Assembly: GCA_965249035.1 (NCBI GenBank)
Contig: CBDFKV010000007.1
Span: 806,001-870,000 of the forward strand
DNA length: 64,000 nucleotides
Direction of reading: 5' to 3'
Origin: CBDFKV01 sp965249035
GTDB taxonomy: Bacteria; Pseudomonadota; Gammaproteobacteria; Arenicellales; Poriferihabitantaceae
How positions within the stretch are numbered: position 1 is the stretch's first letter; each line of letters begins with the position of its first letter. A program made the position numbers and the translations under genes. Of this stretch, positions 1 through 9,578 are shown piece by piece. The notes beneath the pieces are model-generated. The model was not told where the DNA came from. It made no database searches and saw nothing but the letters and a program-made list of their open reading frames with translations.

Positions 1-1
1 T

Positions 2-292
2 GACGTTGATCGTTATCTTTCCCATTACTCACCGACCGAGTTTAAGACCAGTGACACCAGTTACGCCAATTGGGCGGCCCGTAAACGCGCTATTATTTCC
101 AGCAAAACGCATATTGAGGTCGAACTCAGTGATATCAGCTTTTATAATTACCCGTCTGAAGAAGACATGATAGTCACCAGCTTTCATCAGCGCTACTTAG
201 CGGATGATAAACTCGTGGCAGCCCATAAGCGCCAATACTGGCAAAAAGACGACAGCGGTCGTTGGCAAATCCTGTTTGAAGGTAATCTATAA
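2..292 (+). CDS. C-terminal part of a Cds6-like L,D-transpeptidase (5' end outside window)
   Basis: The window opens inside this gene; 96 codons remain before TAA at 290-292. The fragment carries the NTF2-like terminal domain typical of Cds6-type L,D-transpeptidases: a YS..F..S...YANW start, the block NWAARKRAIISSKTHIEVE, then a strand with F.QRYLADD and a final GRWQILFEGNL. In the family this small domain follows the YkuD catalytic domain, which cross-links peptidoglycan in the periplasm; the catalytic part is not visible here. The next gene starts 4 bases downstream, so the two are probably co-transcribed. A stand-alone NTF2-like or TPR-linked protein with the same tail remains possible. 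Confidence 0.6.
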   Translation, partial: DVDRYLSHYSPTEFKTSDTSYANWAARKRAIISSKTHIEVELSDISFYNYPSEEDMIVTSFHQRYLADDKLVAAHKRQYWQKDDSGRWQILFEGNL

Positions 293-296
293 ACCC

Positions 297-1463
297 ATGA
301 AACGCATTCTATTCATCAGCCCACAGCCATTTTTCCAATGGCGTGGCTCACCCATTCGCGTGCGTTTTGTATTGCAGGCCTTGAGCGAGCTGGGCTATGA
401 AGTGGATTTATTGACCTTACCCTTTGGTGAAGACGTTGATTTACCCAACGTACGCATTATTCGAGTACCCAACCTGTTTCGGGTGAGTAACGTTGCGATT
501 GGCCCCTCTTTGGTAAAAGCGCTGTTTGATCTGGTGATCATTTATAGAGCGCGACAATTGCTGAAAGAAACCGACTACGATGTGATCCATGGCATCGAAG
601 AAGGCGGCTTTATCGCCCTGCTCCTGGGCCGTTTCTACGGCAGCAAGACCGTATTCGAAAAACACTCCGACCCCTTTTCTCACCGTAAAGGATTTCTTCG
701 AAACCTCGTATTATCTTTGTACGCCTCGATGGAAAAGTATACCGTCCGTCGCACCGGGCTGGTAATCGGCACCGGCCCCGGCTTGGCGGATCAGGCAAGG
801 CGAATGGGGCCAAAGGGTGAAGTTGCTGCTATCTTTGATATTCCCTCTTCGCTAGTAGAAGCAACACCAGAACAAGCAGCCGCTCAGGGCACACTATTAA
901 GAGAATCTGATGACGAAATGCTGATTACTTTCGTTGGCTCATTCGCGGTATATCAAGGCATTGACCTTTTATTCGACACCATTCCGTACGTTGCGGATCA
1001 ACGCCCCAACGCGCGCTTCATTATTATCGGTGGTAACGACCAAGAGATTGACGAACGGCGCAGCATTCTGGCCAAAACCGGACATGATCAATCAGTCAGT
1101 TTTCTTGGAAAAGTGCCACCCGATCAATTACCTGCCTACTTGGCGGCTTCTGATATTCTATTAGCGCCTCGGCATTCTGGCGTGAATACACCGCTTAAAA
1201 TCCTAGATTATTTTAAAGCCGGACGCGCTATCGTCGCAACCGATGTCGCCTCAAATCGATTAATTTTAAATGAAACTACCGCTGTATTTGGTGGCGCTAG
1301 CCATGAGAGCTACGGTAATAAAATCATCAAACTCATTGACGATAGTGCGCTGCGCACCCGCTTGGGTGAGAATGGCCATTTGCTCTATCGCGAAAAATAC
1401 AATTTTGAGGCATTCAAGAATTTACTAGATCAGGCCTATCAATCACTTAAGCTTGATCAATAG
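297..1463 (+). CDS. Glycosyltransferase family 4 protein
   Basis: A 388-residue protein that probably transfers a sugar from a nucleotide-sugar donor to a glycan or lipid-linked acceptor at the inner membrane. It has a GT-B architecture: an N-terminal acceptor lobe beginning FISPQPFFQWRGSPIRVR, then a C-terminal donor lobe with LITFVGSFAVYQGIDLLF, FIIIGGN and the GVNTPLKILDYFKAGRAIVAT stretch that stands where GT4 enzymes place their donor-contacting motif. The reading frame stays open upstream to 204, but ATG 297 starts right after the previous gene and opens directly into the GT-B fold, so I chose it. The following PHP-like gene begins 11 bases downstream. Acceptor and donor are unknown; an exopolysaccharide or lipopolysaccharide role is inference. 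Confidence 0.85.
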   Translation: MKRILFISPQPFFQWRGSPIRVRFVLQALSELGYEVDLLTLPFGEDVDLPNVRIIRVPNLFRVSNVAIGPSLVKALFDLVIIYRARQLLKETDYDVIHGIEEGGFIALLLGRFYGSKTVFEKHSDPFSHRKGFLRNLVLSLYASMEKYTVRRTGLVIGTGPGLADQARRMGPKGEVAAIFDIPSSLVEATPEQAAAQGTLLRESDDEMLITFVGSFAVYQGIDLLFDTIPYVADQRPNARFIIIGGNDQEIDERRSILAKTGHDQSVSFLGKVPPDQLPAYLAASDILLAPRHSGVNTPLKILDYFKAGRAIVATDVASNRLILNETTAVFGGASHESYGNKIIKLIDDSALRTRLGENGHLLYREKYNFEAFKNLLDQAYQSLKLDQ

Positions 1464-1474
1464 ACTCATAACTC

Positions 1475-2245
1475 ATGCGCGCAACCGTCGACACTCATTT
1501 ACATCTCTACCCTGATTACGACATTAATCAAGCGCTGGAGTGCTTTCTTAGCAATACCGACAACAAAAGTGCACCGCTGCGTATTGGCTGTTTGGCAGAA
1601 CGACACGACTGTCAAATCTTTGAATCAATTGCCAATAGCACGCTCACACTTACTGCATTCAAGCTTCTAAGTGCTAACGCCACCGAGTTAGTGCTGCAGC
1701 ACAATAGTGGCAATAAACTCACCTTAATTGCTGGCCGCCAAGTTATTTCCAGCGAAAATATCGAAGTCCTTGCCCTGGGTTGTGCAGAGATGATTGAAGA
1801 TGGCCAAAGTGCCGCATCCATCATCAAGTTGGTGCACCAACAGCATGGTGTGCCGGTGGTTGCCTGGTCACCGGGCAAATGGTTTTTTAGTCGCGGTAAG
1901 CTGATTCGCTCACTGATTAAGGGTAACTCGCCTGATCAATTTGTCATTGGCGACACGACCTTACGCCCACACGGTTGGCTGACACCGGTCTTGATGCGCT
2001 CGGCGATAAACAAGGGGTTCAAAGTCATCGCAGGCTCTGACCCACTCCCGTTTAGTGGTGAAGAACAATGGTTAGGGCGCTATCACAGTGAGATTTCTTG
2101 CGATCAATCCACCTCTGCACTCGCGTTAATCCAGTCATTGCTTGACAATAAAACCAATACCACTGTCGTTAATCGTGGCCAGCGTACTAATTTCCTAACG
2201 TTGCTCAAACGATTAAAGGGCAATGCCGACAGTAAAAATCGATGA
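1475..2245 (+). CDS. PHP-like metal-dependent hydrolase (putative)
   Basis: A 256-residue soluble protein. Its start VDTHLHLYPDYD resembles the metal-binding HxH opening of PHP and amidohydrolase domains, and near the C-terminus KGFKVIAGSDPLPFSGEE supplies an Asp in a typical late metal-ligand position. The middle VVAWSPGKWFFSRGKLI is not a motif I can assign. It sits 11 bases behind the GT4 gene and was probably transcribed with it, so it may trim or dephosphorylate an intermediate of the same glycan pathway; that is inference. The protein is short for a complete amidohydrolase, and an inactive relative cannot be excluded. Confidence 0.55.
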   Translation: MRATVDTHLHLYPDYDINQALECFLSNTDNKSAPLRIGCLAERHDCQIFESIANSTLTLTAFKLLSANATELVLQHNSGNKLTLIAGRQVISSENIEVLALGCAEMIEDGQSAASIIKLVHQQHGVPVVAWSPGKWFFSRGKLIRSLIKGNSPDQFVIGDTTLRPHGWLTPVLMRSAINKGFKVIAGSDPLPFSGEEQWLGRYHSEISCDQSTSALALIQSLLDNKTNTTVVNRGQRTNFLTLLKRLKGNADSKNR

Positions 2246-2277
2246 ATACTTATTCATCAAACATTCAGCCTCAATTA

Positions 2278-2294
2278 ATTCACCATAGGTGAAT
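2278..2294 (+). terminator. Short perfect hairpin after the PHP-like gene
   Basis: ATTCACC, loop ATA, GGTGAAT: a perfect 7-bp stem 32 bases after the stop codon, followed by a T-rich but interrupted run (ATTCCTTCTTTT). It could be a weak intrinsic terminator or an operator for the gene at 2391. Confidence 0.3.
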
Positions 2295-2390
2295 ATTCCT
2301 TCTTTTAAAGGCGACTAAAATTTCGTTTTTATGAGCGCACATGTTACATTGCGCCATTCAATTTTCACGGTTTCAATTTAGTTTTTTCTT

Positions 2391-4217
2391 ATGACCAAGC
2401 AATCCTCACTTTTCATCAATACACTCGTTTTAGGGTGTTTGATGCTGCTGAGCCCCTTCGCGTCTGCCGCATCTAAAATTAGTGATGGCGGATTTGAAAG
2501 TGGCACTTTGCAGGGTTGGGCCTCAACTAATCAGGCAATGGTCGCAGGCAAAGGTACGTGTTTTTCTGACGGTGATACGACCGCACTGTCCATCCGACAA
2601 AACTATGCGGGCTTGCTGCGTGGCGCACATGATGATCAGCCGTCCAGCCTTACCTCACAAGCTTTTACCGCTGGCGCAGGCATCGCCTTTTTGGCGCTCA
2701 GCGAGTTACGCCAGGACCGTGAAGAAGAACATCCTTTTGCGCTAACCGTTAGCATCCTTGATGCCGGTGGTAAAAAATTGCGCAGCCAAAACATGGCCAC
2801 ACAATTAGTCAAGCTTGCCAACGGATGTCCTAGTATCGCACGGGATCAAAGTTTCCAGCCGCTGTATGTCAGCACCCGGCAATACCTCGGTCAGTCCATC
2901 AAAATTCGCTTCACACACCATGCCGACACCGCCAAAACCAACGCATTCACTCTGATTGATGACGTCATCAAATTTGAAGCCGACGAAGTACCTATTTATT
3001 TAAGCACCCCTCAAGCAATTGCAGGAGTCGTGAGAACCACCGCTGGCACGCTAATGCTACAACCCGAATTACCCGGCATTAACTCAAGCACGCCGGGATG
3101 GACCTATAGCTGGTATATCAATGGTGAAAACGGACGACGGCTATACTTTAACCCCTGTATTGACGACCTCGTGGCAGGTGAATATACCGCAACGCTATAC
3201 GTCAATGCCGATGGCGTATTGGCCACCGACACCATCGATTTTATCGTCCCCCTAATTATTGCAGACGATGGCAGCAGCAATACACGAGTGGAAGACCCAG
3301 AAGCGGTTGTTATTCAAGATGACACGGAATGCAATGCAATACATCCTTCTGACTTGGTTGAATTGACGACAGATACGGATCTTGAAGAAGAGCCGATAGT
3401 AACGGTAGACCCTGACACCGGTGAAGAAACCGTGGCGCCGAGTATTTCCATTCAGGTGCTTAGCGTCACACCTGACCAAAATTCAGACTTCTTTAGTAGT
3501 GTAGAGATTATAGTGGGTTCGGCTCTTAATATGAAACAAGCTGTTCTGACGCTAACGTCAGCAGGCGATGCCGACAAATTAATTGCGCCCAGTACGGCTG
3601 ATATTAGCCCACTCACCGTTGCCTGCTCGAGCGATACAAGTTGCACGGTATCCGGCGAAGCCGACGATGGCCGCTATGAAAGTGCCATTAAAGCGTTTCA
3701 GTTGTTCATTGATAACGCCAGCAGTGATACCCGCACCATCACCGTTGCAATTACCGATACCAATAACTATGTGGAATCCGACCAAGCTGAGATTGACTTA
3801 ACGGGTATACCCATTATCAGCAATGCTGATTTCAATACTTTGGCACTCAATGAAACAAGAGCACTACTTGATAACATTGATTTCACGCTCTCCAGCACTG
3901 ACGCCACCATCACATCAGTGGTTGTCACATTGTCTGGCAATACCGCTAATATTTTAATCCCACCAAACGCGGCTGAACTCGCAGGAACCGGATTGTCTGT
4001 CAGCTGCAGCGATGACCAAACCTGCACCTTTTCGGGTGACGATTCCATCAGGGTCTATGAAAACACCCTCATTGAGCACCTCAAAATAACCTATAGCAAT
4101 CAGGATGAAGACCTTAAGGTGACCGTAACCATTACCGACAGCGATGATAAATCAGCAAGTGTTTCAACCACTTATGATGCTGAGCAGGAGGCTGACGATG
4201 TCAAGCCGGGCAGCTGA
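2391..4217 (+). CDS. Secreted multidomain protein, paralogue 1
   Basis: A 608-residue protein with a Sec signal peptide (about residues 1-27, ending FASAA). Residues 30-200 form a carbohydrate-binding-like beta domain (DGGFESGTLQGW, KGTCFSDG, FTLIDDV), followed by a strand with YSWYINGE. The C-terminal half holds two related Ig/cadherin-like segments, each with a 'LT..A..LI.P..A....L.V.CS.D..CT.SG' pattern and a paired Cys; these are internal repeats. It has no recognisable catalytic motif. The downstream gene is a paralogue sharing the same N-terminal domain. Role unknown; an extracellular adhesin or matrix protein is the simplest guess. Confidence 0.75.
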   Translation: MTKQSSLFINTLVLGCLMLLSPFASAASKISDGGFESGTLQGWASTNQAMVAGKGTCFSDGDTTALSIRQNYAGLLRGAHDDQPSSLTSQAFTAGAGIAFLALSELRQDREEEHPFALTVSILDAGGKKLRSQNMATQLVKLANGCPSIARDQSFQPLYVSTRQYLGQSIKIRFTHHADTAKTNAFTLIDDVIKFEADEVPIYLSTPQAIAGVVRTTAGTLMLQPELPGINSSTPGWTYSWYINGENGRRLYFNPCIDDLVAGEYTATLYVNADGVLATDTIDFIVPLIIADDGSSNTRVEDPEAVVIQDDTECNAIHPSDLVELTTDTDLEEEPIVTVDPDTGEETVAPSISIQVLSVTPDQNSDFFSSVEIIVGSALNMKQAVLTLTSAGDADKLIAPSTADISPLTVACSSDTSCTVSGEADDGRYESAIKAFQLFIDNASSDTRTITVAITDTNNYVESDQAEIDLTGIPIISNADFNTLALNETRALLDNIDFTLSSTDATITSVVVTLSGNTANILIPPNAAELAGTGLSVSCSDDQTCTFSGDDSIRVYENTLIEHLKITYSNQDEDLKVTVTITDSDDKSASVSTTYDAEQEADDVKPGS

Positions 4218-5775
4218 TATGAAAAACGTAATTAGTCTCCGTCACATCTTGTGTGCGCTGCTTGTGGCATTTCCACTGTCGAGTCACGCTGCCCAGCCAC
4301 TACAAAATGGTAATTTCGAGACAGGTGATTTAAATGGCTGGCGTAATGAATCGGAAGCCAACGGTGTTGCCGAAGTCGTTGCCAAAGGCGCTTGTTTCTC
4401 GGCAAACGATACTCGCGCGATGGACATACGCGGCCAATACGCGGCCCTGCTGCGCTCTAACAGCGATGGTGATAAAAAGTCAGTTGGCGTAATTACCTCA
4501 GACGCCTTTAATGCGGGAGACGGCATCGCCTTTATCGCGGCGACTGAATCAACCGCCGCGATCAAGCCTAACAAAGAGCCCGCGCGCTTTGAAGTACGCA
4601 TCCTTGATGGCGAAACCGACCAAGTATTAGTCTCGCAAATTTTATCGCCCAAACTTAGCGTGCTTAAATCAGGTTGTCCGGGCGAGTCTAGCAAAGGACT
4701 GTTTAGTTCACACTATTTCAGCACCAAAGCCTTTGCTGAAGAACAACGCGGGATCAAACTCCAGTTTCGACAAAGCACCCACGTTAAAGGCAGCAGTTTT
4801 TTCACGCTGATCGATCAAATCGTTGTTTTTAATGAAGGCGAAGCACCTATCTTTCATAGCCGACCAGTTGCAGTTGCGGGCATTCAAAGCACAAGCAGCG
4901 GAACGCCCATGTTGGACTCGACGGGCTCTTTTGACCCCGACCAGCGCCTGTATGACCTTAACTATAGTTGGTATATCGATGACCTAAAAGTGCGCCGTTC
5001 GCGTCGCCCTTGTGTGGGTGATTTGAGCCAAGGTGAGCATCGCGCCGTCTTGTACGTCAGTGATGGCCTGCACGCCATTAGCGATAACTTGCGATTTTCA
5101 GTCACCGACTATGTTCCACCCAATATAAGTGGCTCCACGCCCAGCGCAAACGCCACATCAACCACGTCGTCCTCACCCACCCTAGCGCCTTTAACGAGCA
5201 CCCCTACGTCTAATTCGCAAGTAACTGGTGCGACGGGCAATACTGCGACAAGCAATACAACCACTAACACTACGACAAATAGCACCGATGGCCGTGTCGT
5301 TAGTGATTCAGAATGCTCCACCGGAATTGATCTGGATGATGCCGCGAATGATCCTTATGTAGTACCTACCGATCCAAACGATATCTACTCAAATGACACG
5401 CCCTTTGATGATGAAGAACTGGAATCAGACATCGGTAATAGCGCCACCGCCACTAGCACACCAAGAGTGATAGGCAGCTCAAGCACTATTAGTAATTCTG
5501 GCAACCTGAGTTCGACCTCAATCCTCTGGAAACCTACGTCTGAGGGTGATGGTAATCTGGTCATACTCACACCAAACACCACTAGCGAAACCAACGTCCG
5601 AATTTTAAGCGCACAAGGCAATGTGATTGAAGCGGGCCGATATGTCGGTCGCACCAATGGCGATCGGCCAACCTATCGCTTTAACCGCCCAGGCTCAGCT
5701 TACCCTTCACCTTCTATTCTTCAAGTAGGCAGTACACGTTATTTGGTTAGCAACCCCGGCAGTCGCGTCAATTAG
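4198..5775 (+). CDS. Secreted protein, paralogue 2, with Ser/Thr-rich linker
   Basis: Starting at ATG 4198, which has an ideal AGGAGG at 4186-4191, this is 525 residues and overlaps the previous gene by 20 bases; ATG 4219 is an alternative that lacks such a site. A signal peptide ends around LSSHAA. The first 200 residues parallel the upstream protein (NGNFETGDLNGW, KGACFSAND, FFTLIDQI, YSWYIDDLKVRR). Then comes a linker very rich in Ser, Thr and Asn, an acidic patch (DDEELES), and a C-terminal beta segment (ILQVGSTRYLVSNPG). The Ig-like repeats of paralogue 1 are missing. Its 3' end overlaps the convergent regulator by 4 bases. Function unknown. Confidence 0.75.
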   Translation: MSSRAADMKNVISLRHILCALLVAFPLSSHAAQPLQNGNFETGDLNGWRNESEANGVAEVVAKGACFSANDTRAMDIRGQYAALLRSNSDGDKKSVGVITSDAFNAGDGIAFIAATESTAAIKPNKEPARFEVRILDGETDQVLVSQILSPKLSVLKSGCPGESSKGLFSSHYFSTKAFAEEQRGIKLQFRQSTHVKGSSFFTLIDQIVVFNEGEAPIFHSRPVAVAGIQSTSSGTPMLDSTGSFDPDQRLYDLNYSWYIDDLKVRRSRRPCVGDLSQGEHRAVLYVSDGLHAISDNLRFSVTDYVPPNISGSTPSANATSTTSSSPTLAPLTSTPTSNSQVTGATGNTATSNTTTNTTTNSTDGRVVSDSECSTGIDLDDAANDPYVVPTDPNDIYSNDTPFDDEELESDIGNSATATSTPRVIGSSSTISNSGNLSSTSILWKPTSEGDGNLVILTPNTTSETNVRILSAQGNVIEAGRYVGRTNGDRPTYRFNRPGSAYPSPSILQVGSTRYLVSNPGSRVN

Positions 5776-6266
5776 CCACTTTGACCCATCTCGCCTGCTT
5801 CAAAAGGTGAGATATACTGCGTTGACTTAAGCTGCTCCATAACGATATAGGTGTGGGTTTGCAATACGCCAGGTAAGGCTGCCAATTGGTGGCCGAGAAA
5901 TTGCCGATAATGGTCCATATCTTTGGCTCGAATCTTAAGCAGGTAGTCAAACCCCCCGGCTATCATGTGCGCCTCCATGACTTCGGGTAATTCAGAAATA
6001 GTAGCCGCAAAGCGCTGAAATACATCAGGCGTGGTTCTATCCAACACGATTTGCACAAACACCTGAAGGCCCGCAGATAATGTCTGCGGATCAACCCTTG
6101 CGTGGTAACTCTGAATCGTGCCAGTACGCTCCAGCCGCTTGACCCGCTCCAAACACGGCGTGGGGCTGAGATGAACTTTCTTTGATAGCTTAATGTTGCT
6201 GAGCCTGCCATCGCACTGCAACTCATGCAGAATCTTTCGATCAGTATCATCCAATTTACTCAACAT
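5772..6266 (-). CDS. Lrp/AsnC-family transcriptional regulator, divergent from putA
   Basis: A 164-residue Lrp-type regulator: N-terminal winged helix-turn-helix (LDDTDRKILHELQCDGRLSN, then LSPTPCLERVKRLERTG) and a C-terminal RAM effector domain (VMEAHMIAGGFDYLLKIRA). ATG 6266 is preferred over ATG 6272 because AGGA lies five bases before it. It is transcribed away from putA across an AT-rich 120-bp gap, the classic arrangement of PutR/Lrp activators that switch on proline catabolism when proline binds. Specific control of putA is inferred from position only. Confidence 0.85.
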   Translation of the reverse strand: MLSKLDDTDRKILHELQCDGRLSNIKLSKKVHLSPTPCLERVKRLERTGTIQSYHARVDPQTLSAGLQVFVQIVLDRTTPDVFQRFAATISELPEVMEAHMIAGGFDYLLKIRAKDMDHYRQFLGHQLAALPGVLQTHTYIVMEQLKSTQYISPFEAGEMGQSG

Positions 6267-6360
6267 TTTCATCCTGTTTTGATAATATATTTAGCGAATA
6301 ATATGGCATTTAACCATTATTTGAAACTTAATATTCTGCTTATGATGATATTCTATTAAA

Positions 6361-6381
6361 TATAATTCTACCGCTAGGTGA
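6361..6381 (+). promoter_or_regulatory. putA -10 box and ribosome binding site
   Basis: TATAAT at 6361-6366 is a perfect -10 box, but no good -35 lies 16-18 bases upstream, which fits an activator-dependent promoter. AGGTGA at 6376-6381 is five bases before ATG 6387 and decides that start over the upstream GTG at 6378. The predicted 5' leader would be only about 14 nt. Confidence 0.45.
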
Positions 6382-6386
6382 CATTC

Positions 6387-9300
6387 ATGCAATACGACGC
6401 CCTACCTGGAACTGGTCAGCCGCTCCGCCAAGCGATCCAATCGCTGTATCATGCTGACGAAGCGCACTGTATTAAAGCGCTGATTAAGTCACTCGACTTA
6501 AGTGAGCAACATCAAGACACCACCAGAAAACAAGCTAAGAAATTGGTTGAGTCGATACGGCTTGATCGGCAAGCGCACGGTGGTTTAGATGCCTTTTTTC
6601 AAGAATTCGCCCTCTCTAGCCAAGAAGGTATCGCACTAATGTGCTTGGCTGAGGCACTGCTACGCGTACCCGATGCCACCACTAAAGATAATTTGATCAG
6701 CGACAAACTATCGGATGCAGACTGGCAAGCGCACATTGGCAAAAGCGAATCGTTATTTGTTAACGCATCCACTTGGGGCTTATTGATGACCGGCAAATTG
6801 GTGCACTTAAATAGAGCCACCGATACAGACATGCGCGCTTACCTGGGTAAAGCAACTGCTCGCAGCAGCGCGCCAGTGGTGCGCTCGGCGATGACTCAGG
6901 CGATGAAAATTATCGGCCGTCAATTCGTGTTGGCCGAAACGATCCAGTCGGCTTTAAAAGAATCGGCAACAAAACAGAAAAAGGGATTCACTTATTCTTA
7001 CGACATGCTGGGGGAAGCGGCGATGTCACAAAAGGATGCTGATGCCTATTTCCGGTCGTATCAAACTGCAATTACACACATTGGGCGTGCGGCAAACAGT
7101 AAAGACCCTCGAAATAACCCAGGGATTTCGGTCAAACTGTCTGCACTCCACCCACGTTTTGAATTTGCGCAAGGCGCTCGCTTAGTGAATGAGTTATTGC
7201 CAAACATTAAATCTTTATGCGTACAAGCCAAATCCTATCACATTGGTTTGACGATTGATTCTGAGGAAGCGGATCGATTAGAGCCGACCTTAAGCATACT
7301 TGAACTACTAGCGATGGACCCCGAATTGGCACAATGGGAAGGCCTGGGATTTGCCTTGCAGTCTTATCAAAAGCGCGCCCCAGCCGTCATCGATTGGCTT
7401 GCTGATCTGGCCCACAGAAGTCAACACAAGCTGATGGTTCGTTTGGTCAAAGGCGCCTATTGGGACACCGAAATTAAACTGGCCCAGGTTAATGGCTACG
7501 ACGACTACCCGGTCTATACTCGCAAAGTAAATACCGATATCGCTTATTTATCGTGCGCACAAAAACTCATCGATCAGCTTGATTGCTTTTATCCAGCGTT
7601 CGCCACCCACAATGCGCACACTGCCGCATCGATTTTGAGCTTTGCTGAATCACGCCAATTAGGTTCCAATCAGTATGAATTCCAATGCTTGCATGGTATG
7701 GGTGAAATGCTCTATCGGCAAATGGTCGGCGAACACGGACAGCGTTGCCGAATCTACGCGCCAGTCGGTGCGCATCAACAATTATTGGCTTATTTGGTCA
7801 GACGCTTGCTCGAAAATGGCGCTAACAGTTCTTTTGTTAATCGCTTGATCGACAATACCCTGCCGATTGAAGACATCATCCAAGACCCACTCGCGCGCGA
7901 AAGTCAGCTACAAGGTCATCGCAATACCAGCATTCCCCTGCCTCGCGAGTTGTATGGTCAAACGCGCAGTAATTCTCTAGGTATGGATATTACTGATCCA
8001 AACCAGCTCGACGCTCATATTGACAGTATCCAAGCAGCCATCCCTAGTTATAAGAACTTATCTTTGCTAACAGCAGCTGTGCCGCAAAAGCCCACCACCG
8101 TCATCACCATTAAAAACCCTGCTCAGCAAGATGAGGCAGTGGGAAGCATTGAGTTTTCCAGTACACAAGATGTAGATAAAGCGATTAAAAAAGCCACACA
8201 AGCGCACTATGACTGGGATCGCCTTGGTGGCGAAAAGCGCGCAAGCCTACTCGAAGCTGCGGCTGATTTGTTTGAGAAAAACCGAGATGAATTAATTCAA
8301 ATAACCATGCGTGAAGCAGGCAAAACACTCGCGGATGGGATTGCTGAAGTACGTGAAGCGATTGATTTCTTACGCTACTACGCGGTGGCTGCGCGCAGAG
8401 ATTTCGACCAACCCCAATTACTCAACGGCCCCACCGGTGAAAGCAATGAATGGTCGTTACACGGTCGCGGTGTATTTGTATGCATCAGTCCCTGGAATTT
8501 CCCTTTGGCGATTTTTGCTGGTCAGATTGGTGCTGCCCTGGCCGCAGGAAATACTGTTATCGCCAAACCCGCCGAACAAACACCCTTGATTGCCCACCGC
8601 GCAGTAACCCTGTTCCATCAAGCAGGAGTTCCAACCGCCGTTCTACAATGCTTGCCGGGTGATGGTGACATTGGCGCCCAGCTGACTAAAGACCCACGTA
8701 TTGGCGGAGTAGCTTTCACCGGCTCAACGCTGACCGCGCAACGGATTCAGTCTGCCTTGATGGCAAGAAATACAGCGATAGCGCCTTTGATCGCCGAAAC
8801 AGGTGGATTGAATACCATGATCGTTGATTCAACCGCACTACCTGAACAAGTCATCCGCGACGTCATCGACTCAGCCTTTCAAAGTGCGGGCCAACGCTGC
8901 TCAGCACTACGGATGCTATACCTACAAGATGATGTGGCTGATGAGATGATCACATTGCTACACGGCGCGATGGATGAATTACTAACCGACAACCCTGCAC
9001 GTTTAAACACCGACATCGGCCCTATCATTGACCAACCGGCTCGCGACAACCTCATTGCCCACGTTGAAGCCATGCGTGCTCAGGGCAAAGCCATTTATGA
9101 ATCTCCGCCATCACCTAACGCTACCCAGGGTAATTTTTTCCACCCCATTGCGATTGAAATTGAGGGCATTCACGAACTCAAAGAAGAAGTCTTTGGGCCG
9201 GTATTGCACATTGCTCGGTATCGAGCTTCTGAGCTAAATGACGTTATCGATGCGATCAACGCGACTGGTTACGGATTAACTATGGGTATTCATAGTCGGA

Positions 9301-9545
9301 TTGATGCCACCTGCCAACAGATTCGTGCCCGGGCCAAAGTCGGGAATCTCTACATCAATCGCAATACCATCGGCGCGGTAGTGGGCGTTCAGCCTTTTGG
9401 CGGAGAAGGCTTGTCCGGCACCGGCCCCAAGGCTGGCGGGCCACACTATTTACACCGCTTTGCAGTTGAGCGCGTTGCCAGTATCGATACCACAGCGGCG
9501 GGTGGCAATGCTTCTTTGATGTCCTTGCAGGAATTAATCGTTTAG
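6387..9545 (+). CDS. putA: Bifunctional proline dehydrogenase / L-glutamate gamma-semialdehyde dehydrogenase
   Basis: A 1052-residue PutA that oxidises proline to P5C with FAD, passes electrons to quinone, then oxidises the semialdehyde to glutamate with NAD+. The proline dehydrogenase barrel spans roughly residues 80-480 (LMVRLVKGAYWDTEI near 350). The aldehyde dehydrogenase spans 560-1040, with CISPWNFPLAIF near 700, the Glu in AETGGLN near 804 and catalytic Cys838 in GQRCSALR. The conserved C-terminal PutA tail (HRFAVERV) is present. It lacks the N-terminal ribbon-helix-helix DNA-binding domain of the roughly 1300-residue trifunctional E. coli type, so it cannot repress itself; the divergent Lrp-type gene is the likely regulator. 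Confidence 0.97.
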   Translation: MQYDALPGTGQPLRQAIQSLYHADEAHCIKALIKSLDLSEQHQDTTRKQAKKLVESIRLDRQAHGGLDAFFQEFALSSQEGIALMCLAEALLRVPDATTKDNLISDKLSDADWQAHIGKSESLFVNASTWGLLMTGKLVHLNRATDTDMRAYLGKATARSSAPVVRSAMTQAMKIIGRQFVLAETIQSALKESATKQKKGFTYSYDMLGEAAMSQKDADAYFRSYQTAITHIGRAANSKDPRNNPGISVKLSALHPRFEFAQGARLVNELLPNIKSLCVQAKSYHIGLTIDSEEADRLEPTLSILELLAMDPELAQWEGLGFALQSYQKRAPAVIDWLADLAHRSQHKLMVRLVKGAYWDTEIKLAQVNGYDDYPVYTRKVNTDIAYLSCAQKLIDQLDCFYPAFATHNAHTAASILSFAESRQLGSNQYEFQCLHGMGEMLYRQMVGEHGQRCRIYAPVGAHQQLLAYLVRRLLENGANSSFVNRLIDNTLPIEDIIQDPLARESQLQGHRNTSIPLPRELYGQTRSNSLGMDITDPNQLDAHIDSIQAAIPSYKNLSLLTAAVPQKPTTVITIKNPAQQDEAVGSIEFSSTQDVDKAIKKATQAHYDWDRLGGEKRASLLEAAADLFEKNRDELIQITMREAGKTLADGIAEVREAIDFLRYYAVAARRDFDQPQLLNGPTGESNEWSLHGRGVFVCISPWNFPLAIFAGQIGAALAAGNTVIAKPAEQTPLIAHRAVTLFHQAGVPTAVLQCLPGDGDIGAQLTKDPRIGGVAFTGSTLTAQRIQSALMARNTAIAPLIAETGGLNTMIVDSTALPEQVIRDVIDSAFQSAGQRCSALRMLYLQDDVADEMITLLHGAMDELLTDNPARLNTDIGPIIDQPARDNLIAHVEAMRAQGKAIYESPPSPNATQGNFFHPIAIEIEGIHELKEEVFGPVLHIARYRASELNDVIDAINATGYGLTMGIHSRIDATCQQIRARAKVGNLYINRNTIGAVVGVQPFGGEGLSGTGPKAGGPHYLHRFAVERVASIDTTAAGGNASLMSLQELIV

Positions 9546-9578
9546 TAACACCTGCCAGCCAACAAATTCGCAATGTAC

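Noticed and set aside
4978..5330. Low-complexity Ser/Thr/Asn codons as a CRISPR-like or microsatellite array
   Set aside because: The repeats are irregular and in frame, and encode a linker of the secreted protein.
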